Positions 52,174 through 61,116 of a stretch of DNA of 64,000 nt are shown piece after piece. The notes beneath the pieces were generated by a model. The model saw nothing but the letters and a program-made list of their open reading frames with translations, had not been told where the DNA came from and ran no database searches. Origin of the DNA: Rhizobium pisi (lineage in GTDB: Bacteria > Pseudomonadota > Alphaproteobacteria > Rhizobiales > Rhizobiaceae); assembly GCF_003938655.1 (NCBI RefSeq), contig NZ_RJJT01000007.1, positions 186,001-250,000 of the forward strand, written 5' to 3'. How positions within the stretch are numbered: the first letter of the stretch is position 1; every line of letters begins with the position of its first letter. Both the position numbers and the translations under genes were made by a program.

Positions 52174-52393
52174 TTGGCGGCCGCCGCGCCGTTTTGAGGC
52201 GCGGCGAAAGATGGTTGCCACTATCCGCTGGGCTGGAGTTGGGGCTCATTCCTGTCGTCTTGGGCGGGCATGAGTGATCGTTTCGATGACATTGTCTCGC
52301 GGTGCTCCAGGTCGGCGTTGGAAGGATGTAGCAATTCTCCCAAATGACCGGCTGCCGGGTGACGTATCGTTTCCGCCGGGATATGGTCTCTCC

Positions 52394-53089
52394 ATGACAG
52401 GTTTACGGCTTTGGCGAGCGATGCCAATTGAGAGACGACTGGCGTATGGACTGGTTCTGTTTTTGGTGTCCCTCGTGACGCTCTCGGCACCGAAAAGCGG
52501 TTATGCCGAAAACCTTCCGCCGTTGAAAATCGTGGCTTTCGGGACGTCCTTGACCGCCCGTGGCGGCTGGCAGCCGGCTCTCGAGAAAGATCTGGCAGCC
52601 TGCCTGCAACGGCCGGTGAACGTCGTCAGCGTTGCGAAAAGTGGTGAGACGACCATATGGGCCCTGACCCAAATCGATCGCGTCGTCGACGAGCAGCCGG
52701 ATGTCATCCTGATCGAGCTCTACGCCAATGACGCAACATTGCAGAGGTTCGTATCGCTTTCGCGAAGCCGGCAGGATATCGGCGAGATCCTCGATCAGCT
52801 CCGGCAGCGCGTGCCGCGGGCGCGGATTATCGTCATGGCGATGAATCCGTTTTCAGGCCTGCGCGGCCTGATCCGGCCTTTCGTCGAAAGCTACATCTCG
52901 GCCCATGAGGCGGAAGCCCGGAAACGTGGCCTGGAGTTCGTCGACCACCGGCCCAACTGGGAGCGTCTGGCGCCGGGAGACCTCTGGGCAGCAATTCCCG
53001 ACGGTGCGCATCCCCGGCCTGACATTGCATCCAAAATCATCGTGCCGGAACTTGTCAAACATATTGCCGGCCGCAATTGCGGAGGATAA
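52394..53089 (+). CDS. Exported SGNH/GDSL hydrolase
   Basis: 231 residues. Signal or anchor sequence (RLAYGLVLFLVSLVTLSAPKSGYA), block I FGTSLTARGG with nucleophilic Ser in place of GDSL, block III-like NDATL, and DGAHP with the final His. These enzymes often remove acyl groups from polysaccharides. It lies next to two acyltransferases, so deacetylation of the polymer is plausible. Start could also be ATG 52421. Convergent with the PssE-like gene. Confidence 0.8.
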   Translation: MTGLRLWRAMPIERRLAYGLVLFLVSLVTLSAPKSGYAENLPPLKIVAFGTSLTARGGWQPALEKDLAACLQRPVNVVSVAKSGETTIWALTQIDRVVDEQPDVILIELYANDATLQRFVSLSRSRQDIGEILDQLRQRVPRARIIVMAMNPFSGLRGLIRPFVESYISAHEAEARKRGLEFVDHRPNWERLAPGDLWAAIPDGAHPRPDIASKIIVPELVKHIAGRNCGG

Positions 53090-53131
53090 AAATCTCTCCT
53101 TTGCCGGGGCGGCCCGCGGCTGTTCTCGCGC

Positions 53132-53608
53132 TCAGGCTGTCGCGAGATAGCCTTTCAGGTAATTGACCAGCGATGTCCGTCCGACCTCAGACGGATCTTC
53201 GTGAGAAGGACTGTCCAGCTCGTCGAGAAGATAGTTTTTGAGTTCGTCATCGTTATGCGCGACATAGATGCCGGGCCGGCCCGCGAGCTGGCTCACCGTG
53301 GCAAGCTGATGATCGTTTCGGTGCTCGCCGAGGGCCGCCTTTCTCGGAACGAGAATGATCGGCTTCCCAAAACGTTTTGCCGTGAGGACAGTGCCGATCC
53401 CCGCATGAGAGACGATGACGGTCGCATCGCGAAAGACGCTATCGAAATCCGCAGGTTCGATATTCTTGATCCATTTCATGTTCGCGGGCGTGTAGGTGCC
53501 CTTGCCGATCTGGGCCAGAACCGGTCTGGTCAAATCCTTTGCGAAGGTGTCGACGGCCTTGACGAGGCGATCGAACGGCAGCTGCGTTCCGACGGTAACG
53601 AGGATCAA
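53132..53608 (-). CDS. Glycosyltransferase catalytic subunit, PssE/Alg13-like
   Basis: 158 residues, glycosyltransferase 28 C-terminal type: MILVTVGTQLPFDRLVKAVD at the start, VIVSHAGIGTV (donor site) and PRKAALGEHRNDHQ. In R. leguminosarum PssE with PssD adds glucuronic acid to lipid-linked glucose. Overlaps the PssD-like gene before it by 4 nt, the same bipartite arrangement as eukaryotic Alg13/Alg14. Confidence 0.88.
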   Translation of the reverse strand: MILVTVGTQLPFDRLVKAVDTFAKDLTRPVLAQIGKGTYTPANMKWIKNIEPADFDSVFRDATVIVSHAGIGTVLTAKRFGKPIILVPRKAALGEHRNDHQLATVSQLAGRPGIYVAHNDDELKNYLLDELDSPSHEDPSEVGRTSLVNYLKGYLATA

Positions 53609-54066
53609 AGGACAGCTCCTGCGTAATGCGGGCCATCAGGCCGCGAGAGATGTTGCCATTGTGTGAGCCAGAGCGTTGCAATATGGCCGGCCAGTTTTCC
53701 CGATAGGGACAACTTCTCGACGTTGGCAACGCTATCGATCCAGATCGTTCGCTTGCCCGTCAATTTGCCGGCAAGCAGGCAAAAGAGTCCAGGCGCGGCA
53801 CCGGTCGAGATAACGACGTCGGGTCTGTGCTTGAGGACGATATAGAAGGCACTGAAAAAACACCGGATCGACATGGTGATCGAGTCACGGCTGCAATCGG
53901 GAAGGACCAGCCCGTCCCGAATGTCGTATTTTTTCAAGAGGCCGGGGATGGTGGTCGCGAAAATAACCTCGCTGCCGTCAAAGGCAGCACGCATTGCCAT
54001 CAACTGTTCCCAGTGGCCACCGCCCGACGACGCGGCGAGAATTTTCCGGCGTTTTCCGTCAGTCAT
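53605..54066 (-). CDS. Glycosyltransferase membrane subunit, PssD/Alg14-like
   Basis: 153 residues. ILAASSGGGHWEQLMAM is the Alg14 opening; middle hydrophobic RCFFSAFYIVLKHRPDVVISTGAAPGLFCLLAG; ends with IDSVANVEKLSLSGKLAGHIATLWLTQW. It anchors the catalytic PssE-like subunit at the inner membrane. First gene of the two-gene operon. Confidence 0.88.
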   Translation of the reverse strand: MTDGKRRKILAASSGGGHWEQLMAMRAAFDGSEVIFATTIPGLLKKYDIRDGLVLPDCSRDSITMSIRCFFSAFYIVLKHRPDVVISTGAAPGLFCLLAGKLTGKRTIWIDSVANVEKLSLSGKLAGHIATLWLTQWQHLSRPDGPHYAGAVL

Positions 54067-54404
54067 AGTCCATGCCTCACACTGTCTTGGGCTGCTGTCG
54101 GTCTATCGAAACTTTCAATCGACTTCCCAGGGTTGAACTTCAATTTATGTTTGCTACGCAATACGATAAACTGGGCCTTGGCCTCGGCGAGGATGCCCGA
54201 ACATCAGCAGGATACCCACTATTCACAGCATCGCAATATTCGTATCGATCCGCATTGCGATGCGCCAACCTGTTCGATTCGCTCAAATTTGAGAAGTGTT
54301 AAACTTCCCTATTGCAATGCATCATTTTAGGATGCATTGCAATACAACTCCGTTAGCATCGACGCCGCCAGCCAAGCTGGGCATCGCTTCGAAGGGATAT
54401 CCGG
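54067..54404. other. Divergent promoter region before the acyltransferase gene
   Basis: 338 nt. Holds the promoters of pssD-like (left) and the acyltransferase (right) genes, and the perfect inverted repeat at 54311-54345. No gene seen; short frames here are AT-rich and lack Shine-Dalgarno sites. Confidence 0.4.
54311..54345. promoter_or_regulatory. 14-bp perfect inverted repeat upstream of the AT3-SGNH acyltransferase
   Basis: TATTGCAATGCATC (54311-54324) and GATGCATTGCAATA (54332-54345) around a 7-nt centre, 59 nt before the ATG. Each arm contains the smaller palindrome TTGCAA or ATGCAT. Without T-tract; best explained as an operator for a dimeric regulator, or as an mRNA leader stem. Confidence 0.6.
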
Positions 54405-56498
54405 ATGCATAACAACTCCGCACGGGCCTATCGTCCTGATGTAGATGGTCTTCGTTCGATCGCCATCATTTCCGTTGTGTTATTTCACGCAGGTCTGAGG
54501 CCATTTTCGGGCGGTTTCGTCGGCGTCGACATTTTCTTTGTCATCTCCGGATATCTCATTACCGGGCATATCTATAGCGACGTCCTCAAATCCGAATTCA
54601 GCTTCGCAAAATTTTACGTCCGGCGAGCAAGACGGATATTGCCGGCATTGTTTTTCGTCCTGAGCGCTTCCTTTCTGATCGGTTTCCTCCTGCTCTCCCC
54701 AGGGGAGTTCAAGAAATTTTCGCTCAGCGCCGTCGCGGCCATGTTCGGTATTTCCAACATCTATTATTGGTTTTCCAGCGATTATTTCTCGCCCGCAGCC
54801 GATCAGATGCCGATGCTGATGACCTGGAGCCTCGGTGTCGAAGAACAGTTTTATATGGTCTTTCCCTGGGTCATTCTGTTCCTGAACCGCTTCTTCAAGC
54901 GGGGAATTCTTCCGGCAATCGCAACGCTCGTCGTTCTCTCATTCATATTTTCCGTCGTGGCGCTGAAGATCGACCCGGCTTTCACCTTCTACCTGCTCCC
55001 CAGCCGTGCATGGGAACTGGGAATTGGCGGCGGTCTCGCCGTCATGGAGATAAAGGGCGTACGCTTCGAGCAAGGTAAGAAAGCCGTCGTCAATGGCATT
55101 GCTTTCATCGGCGCGATATTGATTGCCGCGCCTATCTTTATCTACAACGATTCCACGCCTTTCCCGGGGGCTTCGGCGCTGTTGCCGGTTCTCGGTTCGG
55201 CGCTGATCATTGCCAGCCCCGGCTCGTTTGTTGCCCTGGCGCTTGGTTCGCGGCCACTCGTTTTCATCGGGCTTGTCTCCTATTCCTGGTATCTTTGGCA
55301 TTGGCCGCTTTTGAGTTTCGCCAGCGTCTCGTCCGTCTGGCCATTGCAGCAATCGGCCGCTCTGATCATCGTCTCGATCTCATTTATCCTGGCTGTTCTG
55401 ACATATTACCTCGTGGAGAAGCCGTTTCGGCGCCCGGGCATTTCCAACGGCCGGACACTTTGGCGCTACGCAACTGCCCTGGTCATTTTCACGCTGCCTT
55501 TCGCGCTGGCCGTGGTGATGGCCGGAGTTCCGCAGAGATTTGGTCCACAGGTTGCGATGATCGAAAAGGTCATATCCACCCGTGAGTCATGCCTCGTATC
55601 CTATGGTGCGGCCTCTCCCGCCAGCGGCGCGGGGTGCCAGCCCGGAGGCGATGCCGGGCCTGCAATAGCGTTGATCGGCGACAGCCATGCAGCGGCGCTT
55701 GCGCCCGGATTGAGGGCGGTTGCGCAAGAGCGCGGCTACCAGCTTTATGTCTTCACCAAATCATCCTGTCCGCCGCTGACGGGAGCCACGCGCTACATGC
55801 CAAATCATCCGGCTCATGCCGCGGAATGCGCGGCTTATAATGCCAGGGTGATGGATTTGCTGCGCGGGAACGGCGCCATCAAGAAGGTGATCCTGGCCGG
55901 ATACTGGTCTGCTCCGATGCGTGAGGCAGAAACCGGCTCGCGCTACATTCATCCGGGCGCCAACGGCGCGGAGCAGCCCGAGGAGGCAAATGGGCCGACG
56001 CTCGAGTCGGCGCTTGCATCGCAGATCTCGCAATTGCGGGAAATGAACAAGGATGTCGTTCTTCTGCAGGACGTTCCCTTGTTCAATTTCAACCCGGTCC
56101 GCGTTGGGCTCCAGCGCGCGATACCCTTGAGATCGACATTCGGGACATGGCTTGATGGCGATCGCGACTTGACACCTCACGACGCCCCGATGAAAGCCGT
56201 CGTCAATTTCAACGACCCGGTAAGAGATATCGTGACACGCGTCGCGGAAAAATCACCCCCCGGCGTCACACTGGTCGATCCTTTTGGGGCGCTTTGCCCG
56301 CAAGCCCGGTGCCGTTTTTCCACGGCCGACGGCGCGCCATTGTTCACAGACAACCAACATCTGTCGACTGTCGGCTCGGCGCTCACGGCAAGGGCAGTGC
56401 TTTCCGCGGACAACGAGAACAAGATGCGGACGACATCTTTCGAGACCCGGCCTATGGTGACCGGTGCAGCTGAATCCAATCACGCGCCGGTGCGTTGA
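54405..56498 (+). CDS. Acyltransferase with periplasmic SGNH domain (OafA-like AT3-SGNH)
   Basis: 697 residues. About ten to eleven spans form the AT3 domain: RPDVDGLRSIAIISVVLFHAG (R-x-H motif), FFVISGYLITG, SWSLGVEEQFY. Residues about 420-660 form an SGNH domain: IGDSHAAALAPGL and DNQHLSTVGSALTARA (Ser, then Asp/His). Such proteins O-acylate surface polysaccharides. The stop abuts repeat copy C. Confidence 0.9.
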   Translation: MHNNSARAYRPDVDGLRSIAIISVVLFHAGLRPFSGGFVGVDIFFVISGYLITGHIYSDVLKSEFSFAKFYVRRARRILPALFFVLSASFLIGFLLLSPGEFKKFSLSAVAAMFGISNIYYWFSSDYFSPAADQMPMLMTWSLGVEEQFYMVFPWVILFLNRFFKRGILPAIATLVVLSFIFSVVALKIDPAFTFYLLPSRAWELGIGGGLAVMEIKGVRFEQGKKAVVNGIAFIGAILIAAPIFIYNDSTPFPGASALLPVLGSALIIASPGSFVALALGSRPLVFIGLVSYSWYLWHWPLLSFASVSSVWPLQQSAALIIVSISFILAVLTYYLVEKPFRRPGISNGRTLWRYATALVIFTLPFALAVVMAGVPQRFGPQVAMIEKVISTRESCLVSYGAASPASGAGCQPGGDAGPAIALIGDSHAAALAPGLRAVAQERGYQLYVFTKSSCPPLTGATRYMPNHPAHAAECAAYNARVMDLLRGNGAIKKVILAGYWSAPMREAETGSRYIHPGANGAEQPEEANGPTLESALASQISQLREMNKDVVLLQDVPLFNFNPVRVGLQRAIPLRSTFGTWLDGDRDLTPHDAPMKAVVNFNDPVRDIVTRVAEKSPPGVTLVDPFGALCPQARCRFSTADGAPLFTDNQHLSTVGSALTARAVLSADNENKMRTTSFETRPMVTGAAESNHAPVR

Positions 56499-56500
56499 AC

Positions 56501-56598
56501 CGCATTGCGATCTTTCAGATTCGCTGGCCACGCTTTAGATCTTTGGCTTTCTGCGATCTCGTGATCGCAAGCCGCTGAGCGCTTGCGCGACATGCGCC
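56501..56598 (+). repeat. Dispersed ~98-bp repeat (copy C)
   Basis: Begins GCGATCTTTCAGATTCGCT and ends GCGCGACATGCGCC; third copy of the family at 25852 and 35966. Downstream the inverted repeats CATGCGTC/GACGCATG (56607-56628) and CATCGGC...GCCGATG (56656-56693) may be terminators. Confidence 0.75.
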
Positions 56599-56655
56599 AG
56601 AAGCGCCATGCGTCCTCTCAGACGCATGACGGACGCTCTGACACCTAAATCGACG

Positions 56656-56693
56656 CATCGGCTCGAAAATCAGTTTCGATTTTCGGGCCGATG
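56656..56693. terminator. Hairpin between convergent acyltransferase genes
   Basis: CATCGGCtCGAAAATC pairs with GATTTTCGgGCCGATG with one mismatch each side. It lies between the ends of the two convergent acyltransferase genes and can end either transcript. Confidence 0.55.
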
Positions 56694-56747
56694 TATGCGC
56701 CAGGCGGTCAGATTGATTTCATGCAGCAAGGTTTCCTAGAAACTGTC

Positions 56748-57767
56748 CTATGCGGCGACGACCTTGTCGCGGAAGCGCATTGACTTGAGATAGCGTCCTA
56801 CCGGCTTCTCGATGAACATGTAAATCAGTGCGCCGCCACCGGCAGCAATCACCACATCCATCGGGCGCCAAAACAAGAGATACAGGAAATTTATTCCCGA
56901 AAGCTGTGTCAAGGCTCCGAACAAGTTCCCGCTCAATGTGAAGAACAGTTGCTGGAATATGTAGATCGAAAAAGAAGCGGCGCCCAGAAACTTCAACCAC
57001 GGTATATTAGGTACCCAGCCAAGCCGCTCACTCGTTAATGCCGAGGCGACGATCAAAACGGCCAGGCCACCCCATGCAAGCCTGCCGAAAAAATACGAGC
57101 ATGCAAACAAACCTGCGGCGAGAAGGCCGGATATTATGAGGGCGCGCAGTACCGAAACATTTCGGAGCGTCAGGCCGTATATCCGTCCTAAAATCGTGCC
57201 CGCCAAGAACTCAAGGAGGAGCGGGCTGGTGTAGGTCGCGGAGATAGCGCCTTGCGACGGAATGGCTTCTCCCAGAGCAACCAATACACAGAAGCATGCT
57301 GCCAGTGCCCAAACACGGAGGCTTTGGGGAGCGAACAGAATAAGAGAGAATATGGCATAGAAGTACATTTCGTAATTCAGGGTCCAGCCCTGGAGGATCA
57401 CGGGCCAAGCCTCCCCATGCGCGTTCAGGTATGGAATAAACAACATGGACGAAATCAGCGAGACCACATTGGTCTCGTATCGGTGGAGCGGAATCCCGGC
57501 GAGAACCAAAAGTCCTCCCGCAAGGATCGCCAGCCAATACATGGGGACGACGCGAATAATCCGATCAAGCAGAAAAGCAGATGGTGTTTTTTCTTTCGCG
57601 TCGGTCGTGGCGATCATAACGAAGCCGCTGATCACGAAGAACAAGTCAACCCCATGCGTGCCGATCGAAAATATTTCTATCCGGTGGTAAAGCAAGACTC
57701 CGATGGCCGCCAACGCTCGAAGATATTGAAGTGATAAAATCTCTTGCGGCTTCTCAATCGTTGTCAT
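56748..57767 (-). CDS. Acyltransferase family 3 (ExoZ/OafA-like) membrane protein
   Basis: 339 residues, about ten spans. LQYLRALAAIGVLLYHR (R-x-H motif), VDLFFVISGFVMI and RIIRVVPMYW are AT3 hallmarks. Probably adds acetyl groups to the polymer subunit. ATG 57767 has GAGGGA upstream. Last gene of the leftward set, 98 nt after the Wzy-like gene. The end of the C-terminus is basic (RYLKSMRFRDKVVAA). Confidence 0.88.
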   Translation of the reverse strand: MTTIEKPQEILSLQYLRALAAIGVLLYHRIEIFSIGTHGVDLFFVISGFVMIATTDAKEKTPSAFLLDRIIRVVPMYWLAILAGGLLVLAGIPLHRYETNVVSLISSMLFIPYLNAHGEAWPVILQGWTLNYEMYFYAIFSLILFAPQSLRVWALAACFCVLVALGEAIPSQGAISATYTSPLLLEFLAGTILGRIYGLTLRNVSVLRALIISGLLAAGLFACSYFFGRLAWGGLAVLIVASALTSERLGWVPNIPWLKFLGAASFSIYIFQQLFFTLSGNLFGALTQLSGINFLYLLFWRPMDVVIAAGGGALIYMFIEKPVGRYLKSMRFRDKVVAA

Positions 57768-57865
57768 TATTTTTTCCCTCTTCGCGCGCAGCCCAGCGCG
57801 ATTTACGGACGGCAAGACTGCCGCAGTTCGTGATTTCCGACGAGAATTAATTGCGGTCGGATTTG

Positions 57866-59230
57866 CTACTGTGGCGTCGCATGCCGGCTATCGGCAATAA
57901 GATCGCGCATCGATCTACCGGTGTTTTTTGGCTTGCTCACGGGAAGCGACACGACCAGATAGGGCCAAAGGATGACCGGGGCGAGCATCATTCCCGCTTC
58001 CATCATGGAACCAACGACGATGAGGAGAATGATGGCAACTTCTTTGGAATGCGTGTCGCGAAGATCGCCGGAACGTTGGGTCGCGGTCAGGCGGCCACCG
58101 AGGCGCTGAAGAACAAAAACTGTCCAGGCAATCATGCCGGGAACGCCGATGTTGAGGGCAAGTTCCAGGTAGGTATTATGTGTCGAGCGCGCATCGAAGG
58201 TCAGTTCGACATATTGCTCCATAACTTCGGGCTGGCGGAAAGCCGCAAAGCCGTAACCAAAGATCGGGCGGTCGTAGACCAGCGGCAGCAACTGGTCCCA
58301 GATATTGGTACGTCCGGAAAATGTAAGGTCTTTTCCAAATGCGTCCGCAATCATCTGGGCTACACCGAGATAGGCGAAGGACGCGGCGACCCCGAGAAGA
58401 AGGCAGAAGAAGAAGACAAAGAAGGAGCGCGCCAGCGAGTTTCTCACGGACTGCATCATGTGCGAGCCGATCAAGGCAGATATACCGATAGCCACCATGA
58501 CAACGGCGGTCGAGGACTTGGAGACAACGATAAGCAGGAGGGTGCAGAGCAATGCCGCCCAGCGCAGAAGCTGGCTGTAGCGCAGCCGGCCCTTCGGTAT
58601 TCCCACCGATAGCATGGCGATGAAACTGACAGCGCAAAACTGACCCAGGCCGTTCTTGTGGTAGAACAAGCCTTTTATCATGCCGGCATAGGAGCCACTC
58701 ATGATCGCGTATCGCGGGAAGGCGACGGTATATAAAATATTCGCAAACGCCGCGAAGATGCCGAAATTGATCAGGATCTGGAAGGTGGCGACACTGCCGT
58801 AGCGAAACCTGTAGAGCAGCGGTGCCACCGTCAGTATCGCCACCGCGGCAATACCGCGGACGGATGCGCCAAAGCTGATCGACACCCCAAGTGATATAAT
58901 TGAAAATGCGCTAACGACGATGAGCAGAACCGGTATTCTACGAAAATAGGAGACAAAACGGTTTGGCTCCAGCCAAATGTAAAGTCCGATCAACGGAATG
59001 AGGCTGTACAGCATCAATTTCTGGGCGAACGGATCGACAGGCGCGTCCTCGATGAAATTTGACGGATAGCCATACCACATTCCTGTTGTCCGCAGGAGCG
59101 TCAGATAAAGCATTCCGGTGAGGAGCCCACGGACGAATGTCTCTTTCTTGATGCCGCGACGTGGCCGCGACCGGGCGAGCGGCCGTAGCCTTATTCCTTC
59201 GTCCGAAACATAAGAAGGGCTGTAACTCAT
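57866..59230 (-). CDS. O-antigen polymerase/ligase-like membrane protein (ExoQ/Wzy type)
   Basis: 454 residues, about eleven spans. A long periplasmic loop with GYGFAAFRQPEV and STHNTYLELALNIGVPG is typical of the Wzy/ExoQ superfamily, as is FSGRTNIWDQLLPLV. Would polymerise the repeat unit made by the glycosyltransferases. The first 30 residues are polar and basic. ATG 59230 with GGGAG upstream; 24 nt after the glycosyltransferase gene. Confidence 0.85.
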   Translation of the reverse strand: MSYSPSYVSDEGIRLRPLARSRPRRGIKKETFVRGLLTGMLYLTLLRTTGMWYGYPSNFIEDAPVDPFAQKLMLYSLIPLIGLYIWLEPNRFVSYFRRIPVLLIVVSAFSIISLGVSISFGASVRGIAAVAILTVAPLLYRFRYGSVATFQILINFGIFAAFANILYTVAFPRYAIMSGSYAGMIKGLFYHKNGLGQFCAVSFIAMLSVGIPKGRLRYSQLLRWAALLCTLLLIVVSKSSTAVVMVAIGISALIGSHMMQSVRNSLARSFFVFFFCLLLGVAASFAYLGVAQMIADAFGKDLTFSGRTNIWDQLLPLVYDRPIFGYGFAAFRQPEVMEQYVELTFDARSTHNTYLELALNIGVPGMIAWTVFVLQRLGGRLTATQRSGDLRDTHSKEVAIILLIVVGSMMEAGMMLAPVILWPYLVVSLPVSKPKNTGRSMRDLIADSRHATPQ

Positions 59231-59254
59231 CCGAGGTCGCTCCCGCAAATCTTA

Positions 59255-60238
59255 CTAAAGGGCGGCATTAGGCTTATATTCCTGGTATGCGTGACCAAGA
59301 ATGCCGTTGACCATGCCGGCGCCGCGCAGAACATGGGTGAGTGCCCGCATGCCCCAGTAGGGTGAAATCAGGATCGCCGGCAGCATGGCCAGACCGAGCA
59401 CGACTCTCGTGGCGCCATAGGCTGCGCGGTAGATCCGGCGCTTGAGGTTGCCATGCAGGACCTCACTGACCGCAAAAGTATTGCCGAGCCGGTATTGTCT
59501 CTGCAGCACCCATTTCCAGGTCATCCGGTTTGCCGGAACGATATCATAGACAAGCGCCTTGTCAGCCCAGAAAACTTTCATGCCGCGACGGACGGCCTGA
59601 TTGAAGAAAAGATAGTCGGTGCCCCCGGTGTAGCGCATCTTTTCTTCAAAACGCAGGTTCCACGAGCGGATCAAGGGATAATCGAACATGACGTTGTTCG
59701 AAGCTGCGTAATTGATGCGTTGCCCGTCCTGGTTCTTCTTGCGTTCGAAGACCCGTGCCTTGATGAAATATTCCGGCGGGTTTTCCGGATAGACCGGCTG
59801 GACCGGACCGTAGACGCAATCGGCGCGGTTCTTCTCGCGGGTCTCCAGCATCGCATCGAGCCAGCCGTCGACCGGCCATTCGTCATCGTCGAGAAAGCAG
59901 AAGAGGTCGGTGCCGGGAGGAGCCGAATCCAGCGCGCGGTTGCGCGCAAAGGGTATGCCCTGGTTGGTTTCGATGACGTAGATCAGGTCATAGGCGCCGG
60001 TTTGGCCGAAGCCCTCCACCGTCGCCTTTGCGCTGCCGCTGGCATCATTATCCACGATCACCATGGTGAGATGATAGGGCCGGGCCGGGTGCCTGACCTG
60101 ACGCGTCATCACGTCGAGTAGCTTGGCGATCCCGTCCAGACGCCGATAGGTCAGAACGCCGACGGTAATGTTCAACGGCGCCGTGCCTGTCTCGCCGGCG
60201 CGGGCAGATGACTGCGGGAAGGTGTCTTGCTGGTTCAT
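59255..60238 (-). CDS. Family 2 glycosyltransferase
   Basis: 327 residues. GT-A fold: NITVGVLTYRRLDGIAKLLD, DNDASGSA, donor motif CFLDDDEWP (about 110-118) and NNVMFDYPLIR; a C-terminal hydrophobic hairpin (RVVLGLAMLPAILISPYWGMRAL) anchors it. Overlaps the previous gene by 4 nt. Adds one sugar of the repeat unit; donor not predictable. Confidence 0.88.
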   Translation of the reverse strand: MNQQDTFPQSSARAGETGTAPLNITVGVLTYRRLDGIAKLLDVMTRQVRHPARPYHLTMVIVDNDASGSAKATVEGFGQTGAYDLIYVIETNQGIPFARNRALDSAPPGTDLFCFLDDDEWPVDGWLDAMLETREKNRADCVYGPVQPVYPENPPEYFIKARVFERKKNQDGQRINYAASNNVMFDYPLIRSWNLRFEEKMRYTGGTDYLFFNQAVRRGMKVFWADKALVYDIVPANRMTWKWVLQRQYRLGNTFAVSEVLHGNLKRRIYRAAYGATRVVLGLAMLPAILISPYWGMRALTHVLRGAGMVNGILGHAYQEYKPNAAL

Positions 60239-61116
60239 GACTGTCCTCTCCGCAACATTTTGCCCAAACGCTTGCGTGCGGCCATCAAGGCCACTTCGGT
60301 TGCGGCGTCGCCGAACGGACCGCCGGCCACCGTATTTCGTGCTTCGCTCCGGAGCTTCAGCAGCGATGTGGTTTCGGCAATGCCGCCGGCCACCAGGCTC
60401 TTGCCGAGCGTCTGCAATTCATCATAGCGGCGCGCCAGTTCCAGTCCGGTCGCGATCATGATCCGCGGGCGCAGCGTCTTTGCCCTTGTCGTGCCGGTGT
60501 AGCGGTTCGAGGCATGAATGCGCTGGAAGGTCAGCGGGGTCTCGATGATGGCGCCGCGGCCGAGATAGGCGGCGGCAAACTTGATATAATTGTCGCTGAG
60601 AACGACATCCGTCGCGACGGTCATCGGCAGGATCTGGGAGAGCAGGCTGCGGCGGAAACTCAGGCCGGAGGTCGGAACCGGAAGCGAGGGGAAGCCGCCT
60701 TTGCGCAGTGTTTCGCGCTTGTCGAAAAGCGTCACCTGCAGCTCCGCAGGAGGCGGATCGCTTTCGTTGGTCGTTACCCGGTCGAAACACCAATCGATCT
60801 CGTTGCGGTCGTAGATTTCGGCAATTCGCGTGAGCTTGCCGGGCAGAAACGCATCGTCGGCATCGAGAAGAAAGAGGATATCGCCGCTTGCAGCCGCAAA
60901 ACCCGCATTGAAGCTCGAAGCCTGACCGCCGTTTTCCTTCAATACCGAGACGATCCGATCGCCATAGGCGGTGATGATCTGGCGGGAATCATCCGTCGAT
61001 CCGTCATCGACCACGACAATTTCAAAGTCGGGATAATCCTGGGAAAGAACGCTGTCGATGCATTGGCCGAGATAGCGGGCATAGTTGAAGTTGTTGATCA
61101 GCACAGAAAGTTTCAA
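60235..61116 (-). CDS. Family 2 glycosyltransferase
   Basis: 293 residues. KLSVLINNFNYARYLGQCIDSVLSQDYPDFEIVVVDDGSTDDS opening, LFLLDADDAFLPG donor site (about 80-92). No transmembrane span. It overlaps genes on both sides by 4 nt, in the middle of a coupled run of three glycosyltransferases. Confidence 0.9.
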   Translation of the reverse strand: MKLSVLINNFNYARYLGQCIDSVLSQDYPDFEIVVVDDGSTDDSRQIITAYGDRIVSVLKENGGQASSFNAGFAAASGDILFLLDADDAFLPGKLTRIAEIYDRNEIDWCFDRVTTNESDPPPAELQVTLFDKRETLRKGGFPSLPVPTSGLSFRRSLLSQILPMTVATDVVLSDNYIKFAAAYLGRGAIIETPLTFQRIHASNRYTGTTRAKTLRPRIMIATGLELARRYDELQTLGKSLVAGGIAETTSLLKLRSEARNTVAGGPFGDAATEVALMAARKRLGKMLRRGQS

